NCBI GenBank assembly: GCA_031262995.1 | Contig: JAISGR010000052.1 | Coordinates: 1-38,236 of the forward strand | Reading direction: 5' to 3' | Length of the DNA stretch: 38,236 nucleotides | Source: Prevotellaceae bacterium | GTDB lineage: Bacteria; Bacteroidota; Bacteroidia; Bacteroidales; Bacteroidaceae | In this document: positions 25,870 to 35,700 of the stretch, piece by piece | Layout: every line of letters begins with the position of its first letter | Numbering within the stretch: position 1 is the stretch's first letter | Made by a program: the position numbers and the translations under genes | The notes under the pieces: model-generated | The model's database searches: none | The model's input: only the letters and a program-made list of their open reading frames with translations | What the model was told of the DNA's origin: nothing

Positions 25870-27309
25870 ATGACAAAGAACATGATAAAGAATGCCACAC
25901 GCGGACAATGGATTCGCTTCGCCGTCTACACCCTGCTTTACCTCCTCTTTCTGTTGTGGGTAAAGAGCTGGCTGGGACTCATCGTCGTACCCTTCATCTT
26001 CGATGCCTACATCACCCGGATTATCCCGTGGGGCTTCTGGAAGAAATCCGAAAACAAGACCGTGCGCAGCATCATGAGTTGGGTCGATGCCATTGTATTC
26101 GCGCTGGTGGCAGTTTACTTTGTACACAACTTCTTCTGTCAAAACTACCAGATACCGTCGTCGTCGCTGGAGAAATCACTGCTGGTGGGCGACTTCCTTT
26201 ACGTGAGCAAGGTGAGCTACGGTCCCCGCATCCCCAATACACCGCTCTCCATGCCGCTGGCACAGCACACACTGCCGCTGATAGATACCAAGTCCTACAT
26301 CGAGTGGCCGCAGTGGAAATACCGCCGCGTGCCGGGACTGGGACAGGTGAAGCGCAATGACATCGTGGTGTTCAACTTTCCGGCAGGCGACACCGTGGCG
26401 CTCAAGAACCAGGCGGAAGATTTCTACAGCATGGCTTATGCCGCCGGACAGTCGGTTTACTCCAAGTCCATCCGCATGGATACCCTCTCGCTCGAGAAGC
26501 AGCGCATCGTGTACGACCTCTATTACGCTGCCGGCAGCCGGATGATACGACAGAACCCGCAGCGATACGGCAAGGTGGTGACACGCCCCGTAGACCGCCG
26601 CGAGAACTACGTGAAACGCTGCATCGGCATGCCGGGCGATACACTGCAAATCATCGACCGCATCGTCTACATCGACGGAAAGCCGCTGCCCGAACCGGAA
26701 CACGTGCAATACTATTACGACGTGAAGGGTACCGGCAAAACCATCCCGCAGGAGTTTCTGCGCGACGAACTGGGGCTGAGCATGGAAGACCTTGCCGGTT
26801 ATACACCGGGAGCCGAACAATTCTTCCTGCCGCTCACCCAAGAGGCACGCGGCAAGCTGCTGGGACGCAAAGACCTCGTGATATCGGCAACACCCACATC
26901 CTCCTTCCCCAGACACGACATGTATCCCAAGAACCTGTACAACGACTGGACGACCGACAACTACGGTCCCATCTGGATACCCCGGAAAGGCGCCACCACA
27001 CCGCTCACCCTTGCCAACCTGCCCTTCTACGAGCGATGCATCACCGCCTACGAAGGCAACAAGCTGGAGGTACGGGGCGAAGAGATTTACATCAACGGAC
27101 AAAAAGCCGACAGCTATACCTTCGGCATGGACTACTACTTCATGATGGGCGACAACCGCCACAACTCCGCCGACTCGCGCTACTGGGGCTACGTGCCCGA
27201 AGACCACGTGGTGGGCAAACCCATCATGGTGTGGCTCTCTTTAGACAAAGACAGGGGTTGGTTCAGCGGAAAGATTCGATGGAACCGGCTGTTCCGGTGG
27301 GTGCACTGA
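25870..27309 (+). CDS. lepB: Signal peptidase I
   Basis: QNYQIPSSSLEKSLLVGDFLYVSK (Ser), RRENYVKRCIGMPGDTLQI (Lys), YYFMMGDNRHNSADSRYWGYVPEDHVVGK. Confidence 0.95.
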   Translation: MTKNMIKNATRGQWIRFAVYTLLYLLFLLWVKSWLGLIVVPFIFDAYITRIIPWGFWKKSENKTVRSIMSWVDAIVFALVAVYFVHNFFCQNYQIPSSSLEKSLLVGDFLYVSKVSYGPRIPNTPLSMPLAQHTLPLIDTKSYIEWPQWKYRRVPGLGQVKRNDIVVFNFPAGDTVALKNQAEDFYSMAYAAGQSVYSKSIRMDTLSLEKQRIVYDLYYAAGSRMIRQNPQRYGKVVTRPVDRRENYVKRCIGMPGDTLQIIDRIVYIDGKPLPEPEHVQYYYDVKGTGKTIPQEFLRDELGLSMEDLAGYTPGAEQFFLPLTQEARGKLLGRKDLVISATPTSSFPRHDMYPKNLYNDWTTDNYGPIWIPRKGATTPLTLANLPFYERCITAYEGNKLEVRGEEIYINGQKADSYTFGMDYYFMMGDNRHNSADSRYWGYVPEDHVVGKPIMVWLSLDKDRGWFSGKIRWNRLFRWVH

Positions 27310-27358
27310 TTCCGGGCGCACCCCGCCGGATGCGCGCGTAACGACCGGCTGCCACGCG

Positions 27359-28051
27359 TCAATCGGCTTTCTCTATGGCGGCGATGGCTTCGTCGATGGC
27401 GGCTATGTCATCGTCAAAGGGGTTTCCGAACCAATAGGTAATAATGGTCTCCAACAGCTGATGCATGACAGGAAGCTGTATATAGAAGTTCCATTTCCCA
27501 ACATTGTCAAATTTTGAGCCATCAAACGTAAGAAATGCCTTGTCCGCACTTAACCGCGCGAAGGCATCCTCTTTCATATTGCGAAACGACTGAATACCGT
27601 TTACTGTCGAATCTATGCAGCGATAGGCTTTAATGATTTGCATGACATGCTCCTTTTTGGCGATTTTCTGCATCAATCCCGACACTTTGAGCATATCCAA
27701 AGCATCATTCGTCGACTCAACAGAAATCAGCTGAAATACGAGAGGACTGTACATGTTTAAAGTGTCACGTTGATAGTTCCCCTCATTCGACAGGATATAG
27801 CTTGCTACCCGCCGTTGATTCAGATACCACTCCTGCGCAGACACCACCTCCGCCCTGTTGGCAACCAGCTCCGTTTTTATCAATTGCATCATCTCTTTGA
27901 TGTCACGCTGCGTGGCATGTTCCTGAAGCAGGTCGCTGCCGACAAACGTAATCACAATACCCAGCACCACTGCCGTGAAGTTGCTGAAGAATCCGCTCCA
28001 GTTCCACCCGACAAGGCGGATGCGAAGCCTTCTAAAAGAATGATTTTTCAT
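27359..28051 (-). CDS. Hypothetical single-TM protein
   Basis: MKNHSFRRLRIRLVGWNWSGFFSNFTAVVLGIVITFVGSDLLQEHATQRDIKEMMQLIKTEL; upstream extension to 28216 runs through a repeat array, so ATG 28051 is preferred. Confidence 0.65.
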   Translation of the reverse strand: MKNHSFRRLRIRLVGWNWSGFFSNFTAVVLGIVITFVGSDLLQEHATQRDIKEMMQLIKTELVANRAEVVSAQEWYLNQRRVASYILSNEGNYQRDTLNMYSPLVFQLISVESTNDALDMLKVSGLMQKIAKKEHVMQIIKAYRCIDSTVNGIQSFRNMKEDAFARLSADKAFLTFDGSKFDNVGKWNFYIQLPVMHQLLETIITYWFGNPFDDDIAAIDEAIAAIEKAD

Positions 28052-28054
28052 GAG

Positions 28055-28090
28055 ATCAATAGTTGTTTGATTATCAATAGTTGTTTGATG
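28055..28090. repeat. 18-bp tandem repeat x2 (atcaatagttgtttgatt)
   Basis: Copies start at 28055 and 28073; ATCAA...TTGAT dyad. Confidence 0.75.
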
Positions 28091-28158
28091 AATGGATAGT
28101 CGATTCTTTGAACGAAGCAATAGCCTTCGAGCGGCAAAAGTATTAATAATCTGCTTAC

Positions 28159-28312
28159 ATCGCGATGCGCATGGAAGTTTATCGCGATGCGCATGGAAAT
28201 TTATCGCCATGCGCATGGAAATTTCCGTCTATACGCAAGAAAATTTCCGCCTATACGGAAATAAATTTCCAGCCAGACGGAAATAAACTTCCGCCTATAC
28301 GGAAATAAACTT
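28159..28312. repeat. 22-bp tandem array x7 with two sub-families
   Basis: Units 28159, 28181, 28203 (atcgcgatgcgcatggaaattt type) and 28225, 28247, 28269, 28291 (ccgcctatacggaaataaattt type); dyad TTTCCG-cctata-CGGAAA. Confidence 0.93.
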
Positions 28313-28435
28313 CCCGCCATACGTCGTTCAGAGCGGGGGTATTCCCCTTCTTTAAAAAAGAATCGCCGAAATAAGTATCATTATGACAGCAAAGAAAACT
28401 ATATATGTATATTTGCAGCCGATTTAGCTTACATA

Positions 28436-29479
28436 ATGACAATGACCCCCCAGAATCCTCCCATCTTGCTCATCTATACCGGCGGTACTATCGGTATGAT
28501 TGAAAACCCCGAAACCGGCGTGCTGGAAAACTTCAGCTTCGAACAGCTGCAAAAGTTCCTGCCGGAGTTGCAACTCTATGCCTTTCACATCGATTCCTTG
28601 CAGTTTGACCCGCCGATAGATTCGTCGGACATGGCGCCGGATGCCTGGCGACGCTTGGTGCACATCATCAGCGAGCAGTACGACCGCTATGCCGGCTTCG
28701 TGATTCTGCACGGCACGGACACCATGGCTTTTACCGCCTCCGCCCTGAGCTTCATGCTCGAGGGATTGGACAAACCGGTCATCCTGACCGGCTCGCAGCT
28801 CCCCATCGGTGTGCTGCGTACCGACGGCAAGGAGAATCTGCTGACCAGCATAGAGATAGCCTCCGCCCGCGACGACAACGGCGCGCCGCTCGTGCCCGAA
28901 GTGAGCATCTTCTTCGAGAACCACCTGATGCGGGGGAACCGCACCACCAAAATCAATGCCGATAACTTCAATGCCTTCCGCTCGTTCAACTTCCCCGTAC
29001 TGGCGAAGGCAGGCATCCACATCAAGTACAACAACCTGCGGCTTCATCCAGCCGACGTTCACCCGCAGCTCAAACCGCACTACCTGCTCGACACCAACGT
29101 GGCGATACTCAAGCTCTTCCCCGGCATTCAGGAGAACGTGGTGACCGGCATTCTGGGCATCGAAGGGCTGAAAGGAGTGGTGCTGGAGACCTACGGCTCG
29201 GGCAACGCCCCCCGCAAGGAGTGGTTCCTGAACTGCTTGCAGCGCGCCTGCCGGAGCGGCATCGTCGTTGTCAACGTGACCCAGTGCAATGCCGGAACGG
29301 TGGAGATGGAACGGTACGAAACCGGTTACCGCCTGCAAGAGGTAGGCGTGGTGTGCGGTTACGACAGCACAACCGAGAGCGCCGTCACCAAGCTGATGTT
29401 TCTGTTGGGACACGGTTACACACCCGAAGAGGTGCGTCAACGCATGGTTCAATCACTGGCAGGAGAGATTACGCTTTAG
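28436..29479 (+). CDS. Type I asparaginase
   Basis: ILLIYTGGTIGMIENP, FVILHGTDTMAFTASALSFML, LTGSQLPIG. Confidence 0.95.
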   Translation: MTMTPQNPPILLIYTGGTIGMIENPETGVLENFSFEQLQKFLPELQLYAFHIDSLQFDPPIDSSDMAPDAWRRLVHIISEQYDRYAGFVILHGTDTMAFTASALSFMLEGLDKPVILTGSQLPIGVLRTDGKENLLTSIEIASARDDNGAPLVPEVSIFFENHLMRGNRTTKINADNFNAFRSFNFPVLAKAGIHIKYNNLRLHPADVHPQLKPHYLLDTNVAILKLFPGIQENVVTGILGIEGLKGVVLETYGSGNAPRKEWFLNCLQRACRSGIVVVNVTQCNAGTVEMERYETGYRLQEVGVVCGYDSTTESAVTKLMFLLGHGYTPEEVRQRMVQSLAGEITL

Positions 29480-29486
29480 CGCCCCG

Positions 29487-30068
29487 TCACTCGGCGACCG
29501 GCACCACCAGCGACGGATGGATGAAGTGCGTTGCCACTGCCATCACCCCCTCAATACTGACCACCACCCGGCGGTCGTTCTTGATCCGCATCAACACCCC
29601 TTCGACGCCCTCGAAAGGACCGCCGGTGATGCGGACACGCATGCCCTTTCGCAACGTCACGTCGGCAGGACTGAGATAAACCAGCTGTTCGTCGTAAGTG
29701 CCGGCTACGGCAATAAAACTTTCCATCTGGCGGATGGGTACGATGATGGGTTGGTGTGTTTCGAGATTCATGATGTAGCGCATGGGGAGGCGGTATTCCT
29801 GCTCTTTCTTGATGACATCGAGCACTTCGCGGGTGGAGTAGATAAAGATGAGATTGTGCACCACCGGCACCAACCGGCGCACGGCGTGTTCGCCTCTCCT
29901 GATATAATCGTAATGCATGGGAATAAAGCACCTGATGCCCTGTGCGTCGAGGTGTTCCTTCAATGCCATTTCTCGGCTATAGGTTATGCGCAGGGCAAAC
30001 CATTGCAGGGCATCGCCTTGCCTGTTGTTCAATGGTTGCATGTTGTTCGGAATGTCGGTGGCTCTCAT
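29487..30068 (-). CDS. UpxY/NusG-like transcription antiterminator family protein
   Basis: QWFALRITYSREMALKEHLDAQGIRCFIPMHY; C-terminal KOW-like RKGMRVRITGGPFEGVEGVLMRIKNDRRVVVSIEG. Confidence 0.88.
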   Translation of the reverse strand: MRATDIPNNMQPLNNRQGDALQWFALRITYSREMALKEHLDAQGIRCFIPMHYDYIRRGEHAVRRLVPVVHNLIFIYSTREVLDVIKKEQEYRLPMRYIMNLETHQPIIVPIRQMESFIAVAGTYDEQLVYLSPADVTLRKGMRVRITGGPFEGVEGVLMRIKNDRRVVVSIEGVMAVATHFIHPSLVVPVAE

Positions 30069-30112
30069 CACAGGTTTTGTCTCGCCTTTGGATTAATTCT
30101 TTATTACACGGC

Positions 30113-30121
30113 GGCAAAGGT
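30113..30121 (-). promoter_or_regulatory. -7 element TAcCTTTGC (reverse strand) for the UpxY-like gene
   Basis: gcaaaggta on plus strand, about 45 bp upstream of minus-strand ATG. Confidence 0.55.
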
Positions 30122-30167
30122 AAATCTATTTTCCTAATTCAGAAAAGAACGGGGAAAAGAAATTACT

Positions 30168-30980
30168 TCACATCCCCGCGGGCATCGCCTCCCCTGCCAG
30201 TTGCAGCAGCAACGGATGGAGATGTCCGTTGGAGGCAATGATGTGATGTCCCTCCATGAAGCGGCTGTTGCCATAAAAGTCGGTCACTTCACCGCCAGCC
30301 TCTTGCACCAGCAGGGCGGCGGCAGAGTAGTCCCACTTCCCGATAAACGATTCCAACCATCCGTCGAAGCGTCCGGCAGCCACATAGCAGATAGCCAAGG
30401 CTGCCGAGCCGTTCATGCGGATGCCCCCCACCTTGCCGTAGAGTTGCTCCAGCAGGTGTCGGGCGGTGTGGGCATATTGCCTGTAATTATAAGGAAGCTC
30501 AGTCACCACCAACGCATCGGCAATGTTGTCGGTGTCGGAGACGTGTAGCCGTTCGCCGTCGCGATAGGCGCCTCCTCCCTTCCAGCCGTAGAAACATTCG
30601 TTGCGGCAAGGCTCGTACACCACCCCCAGCAGCAGTTCTTCGGCGTTGCGCAGGGCAATACTCACGCAGTAGGGGGCGTTGTCGTGAATGTAGTTTGTTG
30701 TTCCGTCCAGCGGGTCGACCACCCACCAACAGGGTTCGTTGCGATAGACGGCAGTATCCTCCTCGGTGATAAAGCCGGCTTGGGGCAGCAAGGCAGACAG
30801 GGCAGACACTATCCGCTTCTCCGAAGCCTTGTCGACATACGACACATAGTCGTGCGCATGTTTCTCCACCACTGCCTCGCGGCGGAAGGTTCGTCGCTCC
30901 TCCTTCAGGTAGTTACCGGCATCGGTGGCAATGCCGCACACGGCGGCAGTCAATTGAGCCAAATCCAAATTGATCATCAT
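30168..30980 (-). CDS. Inositol monophosphatase family protein
   Basis: FITEEDTAVYRNEPCWWVVDPLDGTTNYIHDNAPYCVSIAL, GKWDYSAAALLVQEAGGEV. Confidence 0.93.
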   Translation of the reverse strand: MMINLDLAQLTAAVCGIATDAGNYLKEERRTFRREAVVEKHAHDYVSYVDKASEKRIVSALSALLPQAGFITEEDTAVYRNEPCWWVVDPLDGTTNYIHDNAPYCVSIALRNAEELLLGVVYEPCRNECFYGWKGGGAYRDGERLHVSDTDNIADALVVTELPYNYRQYAHTARHLLEQLYGKVGGIRMNGSAALAICYVAAGRFDGWLESFIGKWDYSAAALLVQEAGGEVTDFYGNSRFMEGHHIIASNGHLHPLLLQLAGEAMPAGM

Positions 30981-30981
30981 T

Positions 30982-31746
30982 CTATTGTTTCGTCAGGAAA
31001 CGCTCCAGCTCTTCTGCGCTCAGCTTGAGGTGGAACTGCCCTTCGTAGGCGATGGAGATGCGTCCCGTCTCTTCGGACACGATGATGGCGATGGCATCGG
31101 AGACCTGCGAGAGACCCATGCCGGCGCGGTGGCGCAAGCCCAGCTGCTTGGGGATGTCCAAGTTGTGCGACACGGGCAGGATGCACCCGGCAGCCTTGAT
31201 GCGCCCTTTGCTGATGACCATCGCGCCGTCGTGCAGCGGGCTGTTCTTAAAGAAGATATTCTCGATGAGGCGCTGGTTGATATTGGCATCAATCAGGTCG
31301 CCCGTGCGTACAATCTCGTCTAACGGCAGATTGCGTTCAATCACGATGAGCGCGCCCACCTTCTGCTTGCCCATGCTGAGGCAAGCCATCACGATGGGCA
31401 TAATCTCCTCGTGCTTGGCATCGGCAGGCTTGCTCTTGCTGAAGAAACGCACCAATCCGCTGATGTGGCGTTGCGACCCGAGCGTAAGCAGAAAGCGCCG
31501 TATCTCCTCCTGAAACAGGACGATGAGCGCAATGACTCCCACGCTGACCAACTTGTCGAAGATACTGCCCAGCAGCTTCATCTCCAACACTTGCGACACG
31601 ACCAGCCACAACAGGATGAACACAAGAATGCCCGTAAAGACATTGATAGAACCGGACGCCTTCATCAGCTTGTACGTGTAGTAGAGCAGCAGGGCAACCA
31701 GCAGGATGTCGATAAAATCTTTGATGCCGAATTCGAAGAAGAACAT
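30982..31746 (-). CDS. cdaA: Diadenylate cyclase (CdaA, DAC domain)
   Basis: Three N-terminal TM; GALIVIERN, SPLHDGAMVI, RHRAGMGLSQVSDAIAIIVSEETGRIS. Confidence 0.95.
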   Translation of the reverse strand: MFFFEFGIKDFIDILLVALLLYYTYKLMKASGSINVFTGILVFILLWLVVSQVLEMKLLGSIFDKLVSVGVIALIVLFQEEIRRFLLTLGSQRHISGLVRFFSKSKPADAKHEEIMPIVMACLSMGKQKVGALIVIERNLPLDEIVRTGDLIDANINQRLIENIFFKNSPLHDGAMVISKGRIKAAGCILPVSHNLDIPKQLGLRHRAGMGLSQVSDAIAIIVSEETGRISIAYEGQFHLKLSAEELERFLTKQ

Positions 31747-31786
31747 GTGACAGGGAGTTATAAGTGAAACGTCAGGGAATGAACAG

Positions 31787-32629
31787 TTACGAAACTTGCA
31801 ATTGGTTGAACAGCGCCACCACTTCCACCGCGGCTTTGACATCGTGCACCCGCAGGATGTTCGCACCTTTCAGCAAAGCGACGGTGTTCAGTGCGGTGGT
31901 GCCGTTGAGCGCCTCTTCGGGCGTGATGTCCAGCAACCGGTATATCATGCTCTTGCGCGATACGCCCACCAGCAGCGGAAGCTCGAAGCAGCTCAGCTCG
32001 TCCAGATGTGCCAGCAGCTCGTAGTTGTGCGCCAACGTCTTGCCGAAGCCGAAGCCCGGGTCGAGCACAATGTCGTTCACACCCAGCTCCCGCAGCCGCG
32101 CCACCCGTTCGGAGAGATACAGGCAGATGTCCGTCAGCAACGCTTCGTAGTGGGGATGATCCTGCATGTCCTGCGGAGTACCCTGCATGTGCATCATGAT
32201 ATAAGGCACTTGCAGGCGGGCGACCGTATCAAACATCCGGTTGTCCATATCGCCGGCGGAGATGTCGTTAATCATCGACACGCCATACTCTTCCACACAC
32301 ATCGCTGCCACGTCGGCGCGGAACGTATCTACCGAAACGATGGCATCGGGACACTCCTTATATATAATAGACAATCCGCCACGCAGCCGCCGCATCTCCT
32401 CTTCCGCGGAGGGGGAGTCGGCGCCGGGACGCGACGAGTAGGCGCCGATGTCAATGATTGTCGCACCTTCGGCTACGATTTGATGCACGCGGGCAGTGAC
32501 TTGGTTTTCGGTTTGCATCCGGCTGCCGCTAAAGAAAGAATCGGGCGTAACATTGAGAATACCCATCACGCAGGGCGTAGACAAATCGAGCAGTGTGCCG
32601 CTCGCGTTGACGGAAAGAATTTTATTCAT
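31787..32629 (-). CDS. folP: Dihydropteroate synthase
   Basis: MGILNVTPDSFFSGSR, IIDIGAYSSRPGADS, IVLDPGFGFGKTLAHNYELLAHL. Confidence 0.97.
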   Translation of the reverse strand: MNKILSVNASGTLLDLSTPCVMGILNVTPDSFFSGSRMQTENQVTARVHQIVAEGATIIDIGAYSSRPGADSPSAEEEMRRLRGGLSIIYKECPDAIVSVDTFRADVAAMCVEEYGVSMINDISAGDMDNRMFDTVARLQVPYIMMHMQGTPQDMQDHPHYEALLTDICLYLSERVARLRELGVNDIVLDPGFGFGKTLAHNYELLAHLDELSCFELPLLVGVSRKSMIYRLLDITPEEALNGTTALNTVALLKGANILRVHDVKAAVEVVALFNQLQVS

Positions 32630-32749
32630 GATTGTTCCCTTTTATTTTTTGCAAAAGTAACCAAAAAAGATATTAGAGCAGGTAGATATATAAAAAAACG
32701 AATTACCTTTGCGCATAATTAGCAAGTAAATGACGAGATATAGTAACGT

Positions 32750-35700
32750 ATGAATGCTCTTCGACGCACCCATTTTACCTTCTTTTTCTTCTTGTTTGCC
32801 GGTTTGTTGCTGCCTGTTTCGCTACACGGGCAACAGCAGGAAAGTGAACAGGAGAGATACAAAGTGGACAGTACGCTGTACGCATACTACAGCCGCTGCA
32901 AGGAGCATATTGCCTCTCCGACCGTCATTACGATGCTCGACACCCTTTTCCACATGGCAGCCGACAAAGGCGATGCCCGCATGCAGGCGGTAGCGCTCAG
33001 CACGAAGGTCGACCACTTCTATTTCATGCTGAATCCCATCGAAGGCACCGAAGACAGCATCAAGAAATATGTCAATGAAACCAAGGAGTTCGCCCAAAAG
33101 AGCAACCAGCCGCTCTACTACTATTTCACTTGGAGCCGCCTGAGTAATTTCTACAACAAGCAGCGGAAGTACAACCTGGCGCTCTACGAAGCCAACAAGA
33201 TGCAGGAGGAGACCGAAGTCTCCGGCAACACCTACGGCATGCAGTTCTGCTACCAGGCGCTCTATCACATCTACCTCAGCAGGAAGCTCTACCGGCAAGC
33301 CATCACCTACAAGATGAAGGAGATAGAGACCATCCGCGACAACCAGCTGAACGACTACAACCTGTCGACCCACTATCTCGCGCTTGCCGTTTGCTACATG
33401 GAGCTGAACGAAGTCGAACCGGCAGGAAAGGCAATGGAAGAGTGCCGGAAATACATCAACAGCCAGACACAACAGGCTTCCTACCTGTGCGGCATGCTTC
33501 GCTACTACGTGGAAGCCGACCGGCTGGAGGATGCCCGACGGATATTGTCCGAGGCAAACCGCTTCTTCGACGAGCATCGCCAGAGCAGGGAACGACACTA
33601 CCTCGACCTGCTGGACTACTCTTCCTATTATTACCTGAAAGCCGGCGAACCGGCAAAGGCGCTGGAGTATTACCAACGCATGCTCTCCTACAGTTCGGAA
33701 GAGGAAGAGTCCGACCACGTACTTGTAAACCGGCGATTGGGCGCCATCTATACCGCCCTGCACGACCATGAACGGGCAAACAGCTACTACCAACGCGCCA
33801 TTGCACAGGAAGATTCGTTGCAGAGCGTCAATGCCGACCTGGCTGTGGAAGAGTTTGCCTCCATCCTCAATCTGGAGAATCTGGAGCAGGAGAACAAGGA
33901 ATTAGTCCGCCGCAACGAAGAAATCACCTCACGCAACCGACTGTACATCATCATCCTGCTCGTAGCGGTACTGATTCTCTTCGTCCTCGAGCTGATACGC
34001 GAACGCCGGCTGAACGTGGGTCTCAAGCGAGCCAAAGCATCCGAAGAGCGCGCCAACCTCATGAAGACCGAGTTCATACAGAACATGAGCCACGAGATTC
34101 GTACCCCGCTCAACTCCATCGTGGGCTTCTCGCAGATACTGTGCAGCGAGTTCACCGACAACAAGGAGACGCAGGAGTACTCCAACATCATCGAGCAGAG
34201 CAGCAACAACCTGCTGCAACTCATCAACGACGTGCTCGACCTCTCCAACCTCGACAGCGAAGCTGCCATCTCCACACACACCGCTGCCGACGTGAGCACC
34301 ATCTGCGAAGCCGCCGTCAATCAGGTGCGCCCCAAGGTAAAGGCAGGCGTGAAGCTCACCTTTACGCCCGAGCAGAAGATACTGCGCATACAGACCAGCC
34401 CGGGACGGGTGCTTCAGGTACTGATGCACCTGCTGCAAAACGCTGCCAAGTTCACCGACAAGGGGAGCATCGACTTATCTTGGCGTACCGCGCGCACCGA
34501 GCTTGGCGAGGTGGTTGTGTTCCGCATTGCCGATACCGGCACAGGCATCCCGCCCGACAAGCGCGACTATGTGTTCGAACGATTCACCAAGCTGAACACC
34601 TTCGTGTCCGGTACCGGACTGGGACTTCCCATCTGCCGCATGATAGCCGAGAAGATGGGCGGTTCACTCACCATCGACACCGCCTACGCTCCCGGCACCT
34701 GCATGGTGATGACCCTTCCCCTGAAGCGCTCTGTCGACCTGACGAAAGGCAGCGGCAAACGGCGCGCATCGGTCTGGTTCCTGCCGCTTCTCGGATTGCT
34801 GATGCCCGCCGCCCTCTGCGGACAAGAGCAGCCGGAAGCAGGCGCACAGCCGGTAGACAGCGCACTGAGCGCCTATCACCGGTATTGCGACGAAAACCGC
34901 CGCTCGCCCAAAGTCATGCAGATGACCGATACGCTCTTCAGCATGGCAGCCGCCCGAGGTAACGCCCAGATACAGGCAGCGGCGCTCTCCATCAAGACCG
35001 AGCACTTCTACTTCTACCACAAAACCGAAGAAGACAGCATCCTGTTCTATGCCAACATCGCCATGGCATTTGCCAAAAGATACCATGTCTCACGGGCATA
35101 CTACTCCAACTGGAGCCGCATCGTCAGCCAGTACATCCGCACCGAACGATACAACCTTGCCATCTACGAAATCGGCAAGATGCAAAAAGAAGCCGAATCC
35201 ACCAACGACCCCCGCGGATTGCAGTTCTGCTACAGCTCCCTCTACCGCATCTACGCCGACCGGCAACTCTACCGCCAGGCGGCAGAATGCAGAGAGCATG
35301 AGATTCAGATCATCCTCGACAACTTCCCCGACTACAAGAACATTGCAGGCAGCTACTACATGCTGGCGCTGTGCTACGTGGAGCTGGGAGAGATGAACAA
35401 AGCCAAAGAGGCGCTCGACAAGTCGGTGAAGTACATCGGCAACGACAACCTGCAATTCGAATACTACCTCACCACCGTGCAGTACTACGCCGAGAACAAC
35501 GAACTGCCGGAGGCGCTCAACAGCATCAAAAAGGCGGAAGAGCTGCTCAAGACGGGCGAAGGCATCATCGGCGGCGAACCGGCAATCGCCTTCTACAGAT
35601 ACATCTACTACACCAAAACGGGCGACTACAAACGGGCGCTCGAGGCACTGCACGTCTACTACGGCAGCGACGAAGAGCACTACCCCACCGAAGCCTCTCT

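Noticed and set aside
28052-28216. N-terminal extension of the hypothetical minus-strand ORF
   Set aside because: The extension translates the 18-bp and 22-bp repeats; ATG at 28051 precedes a sensible TM protein.
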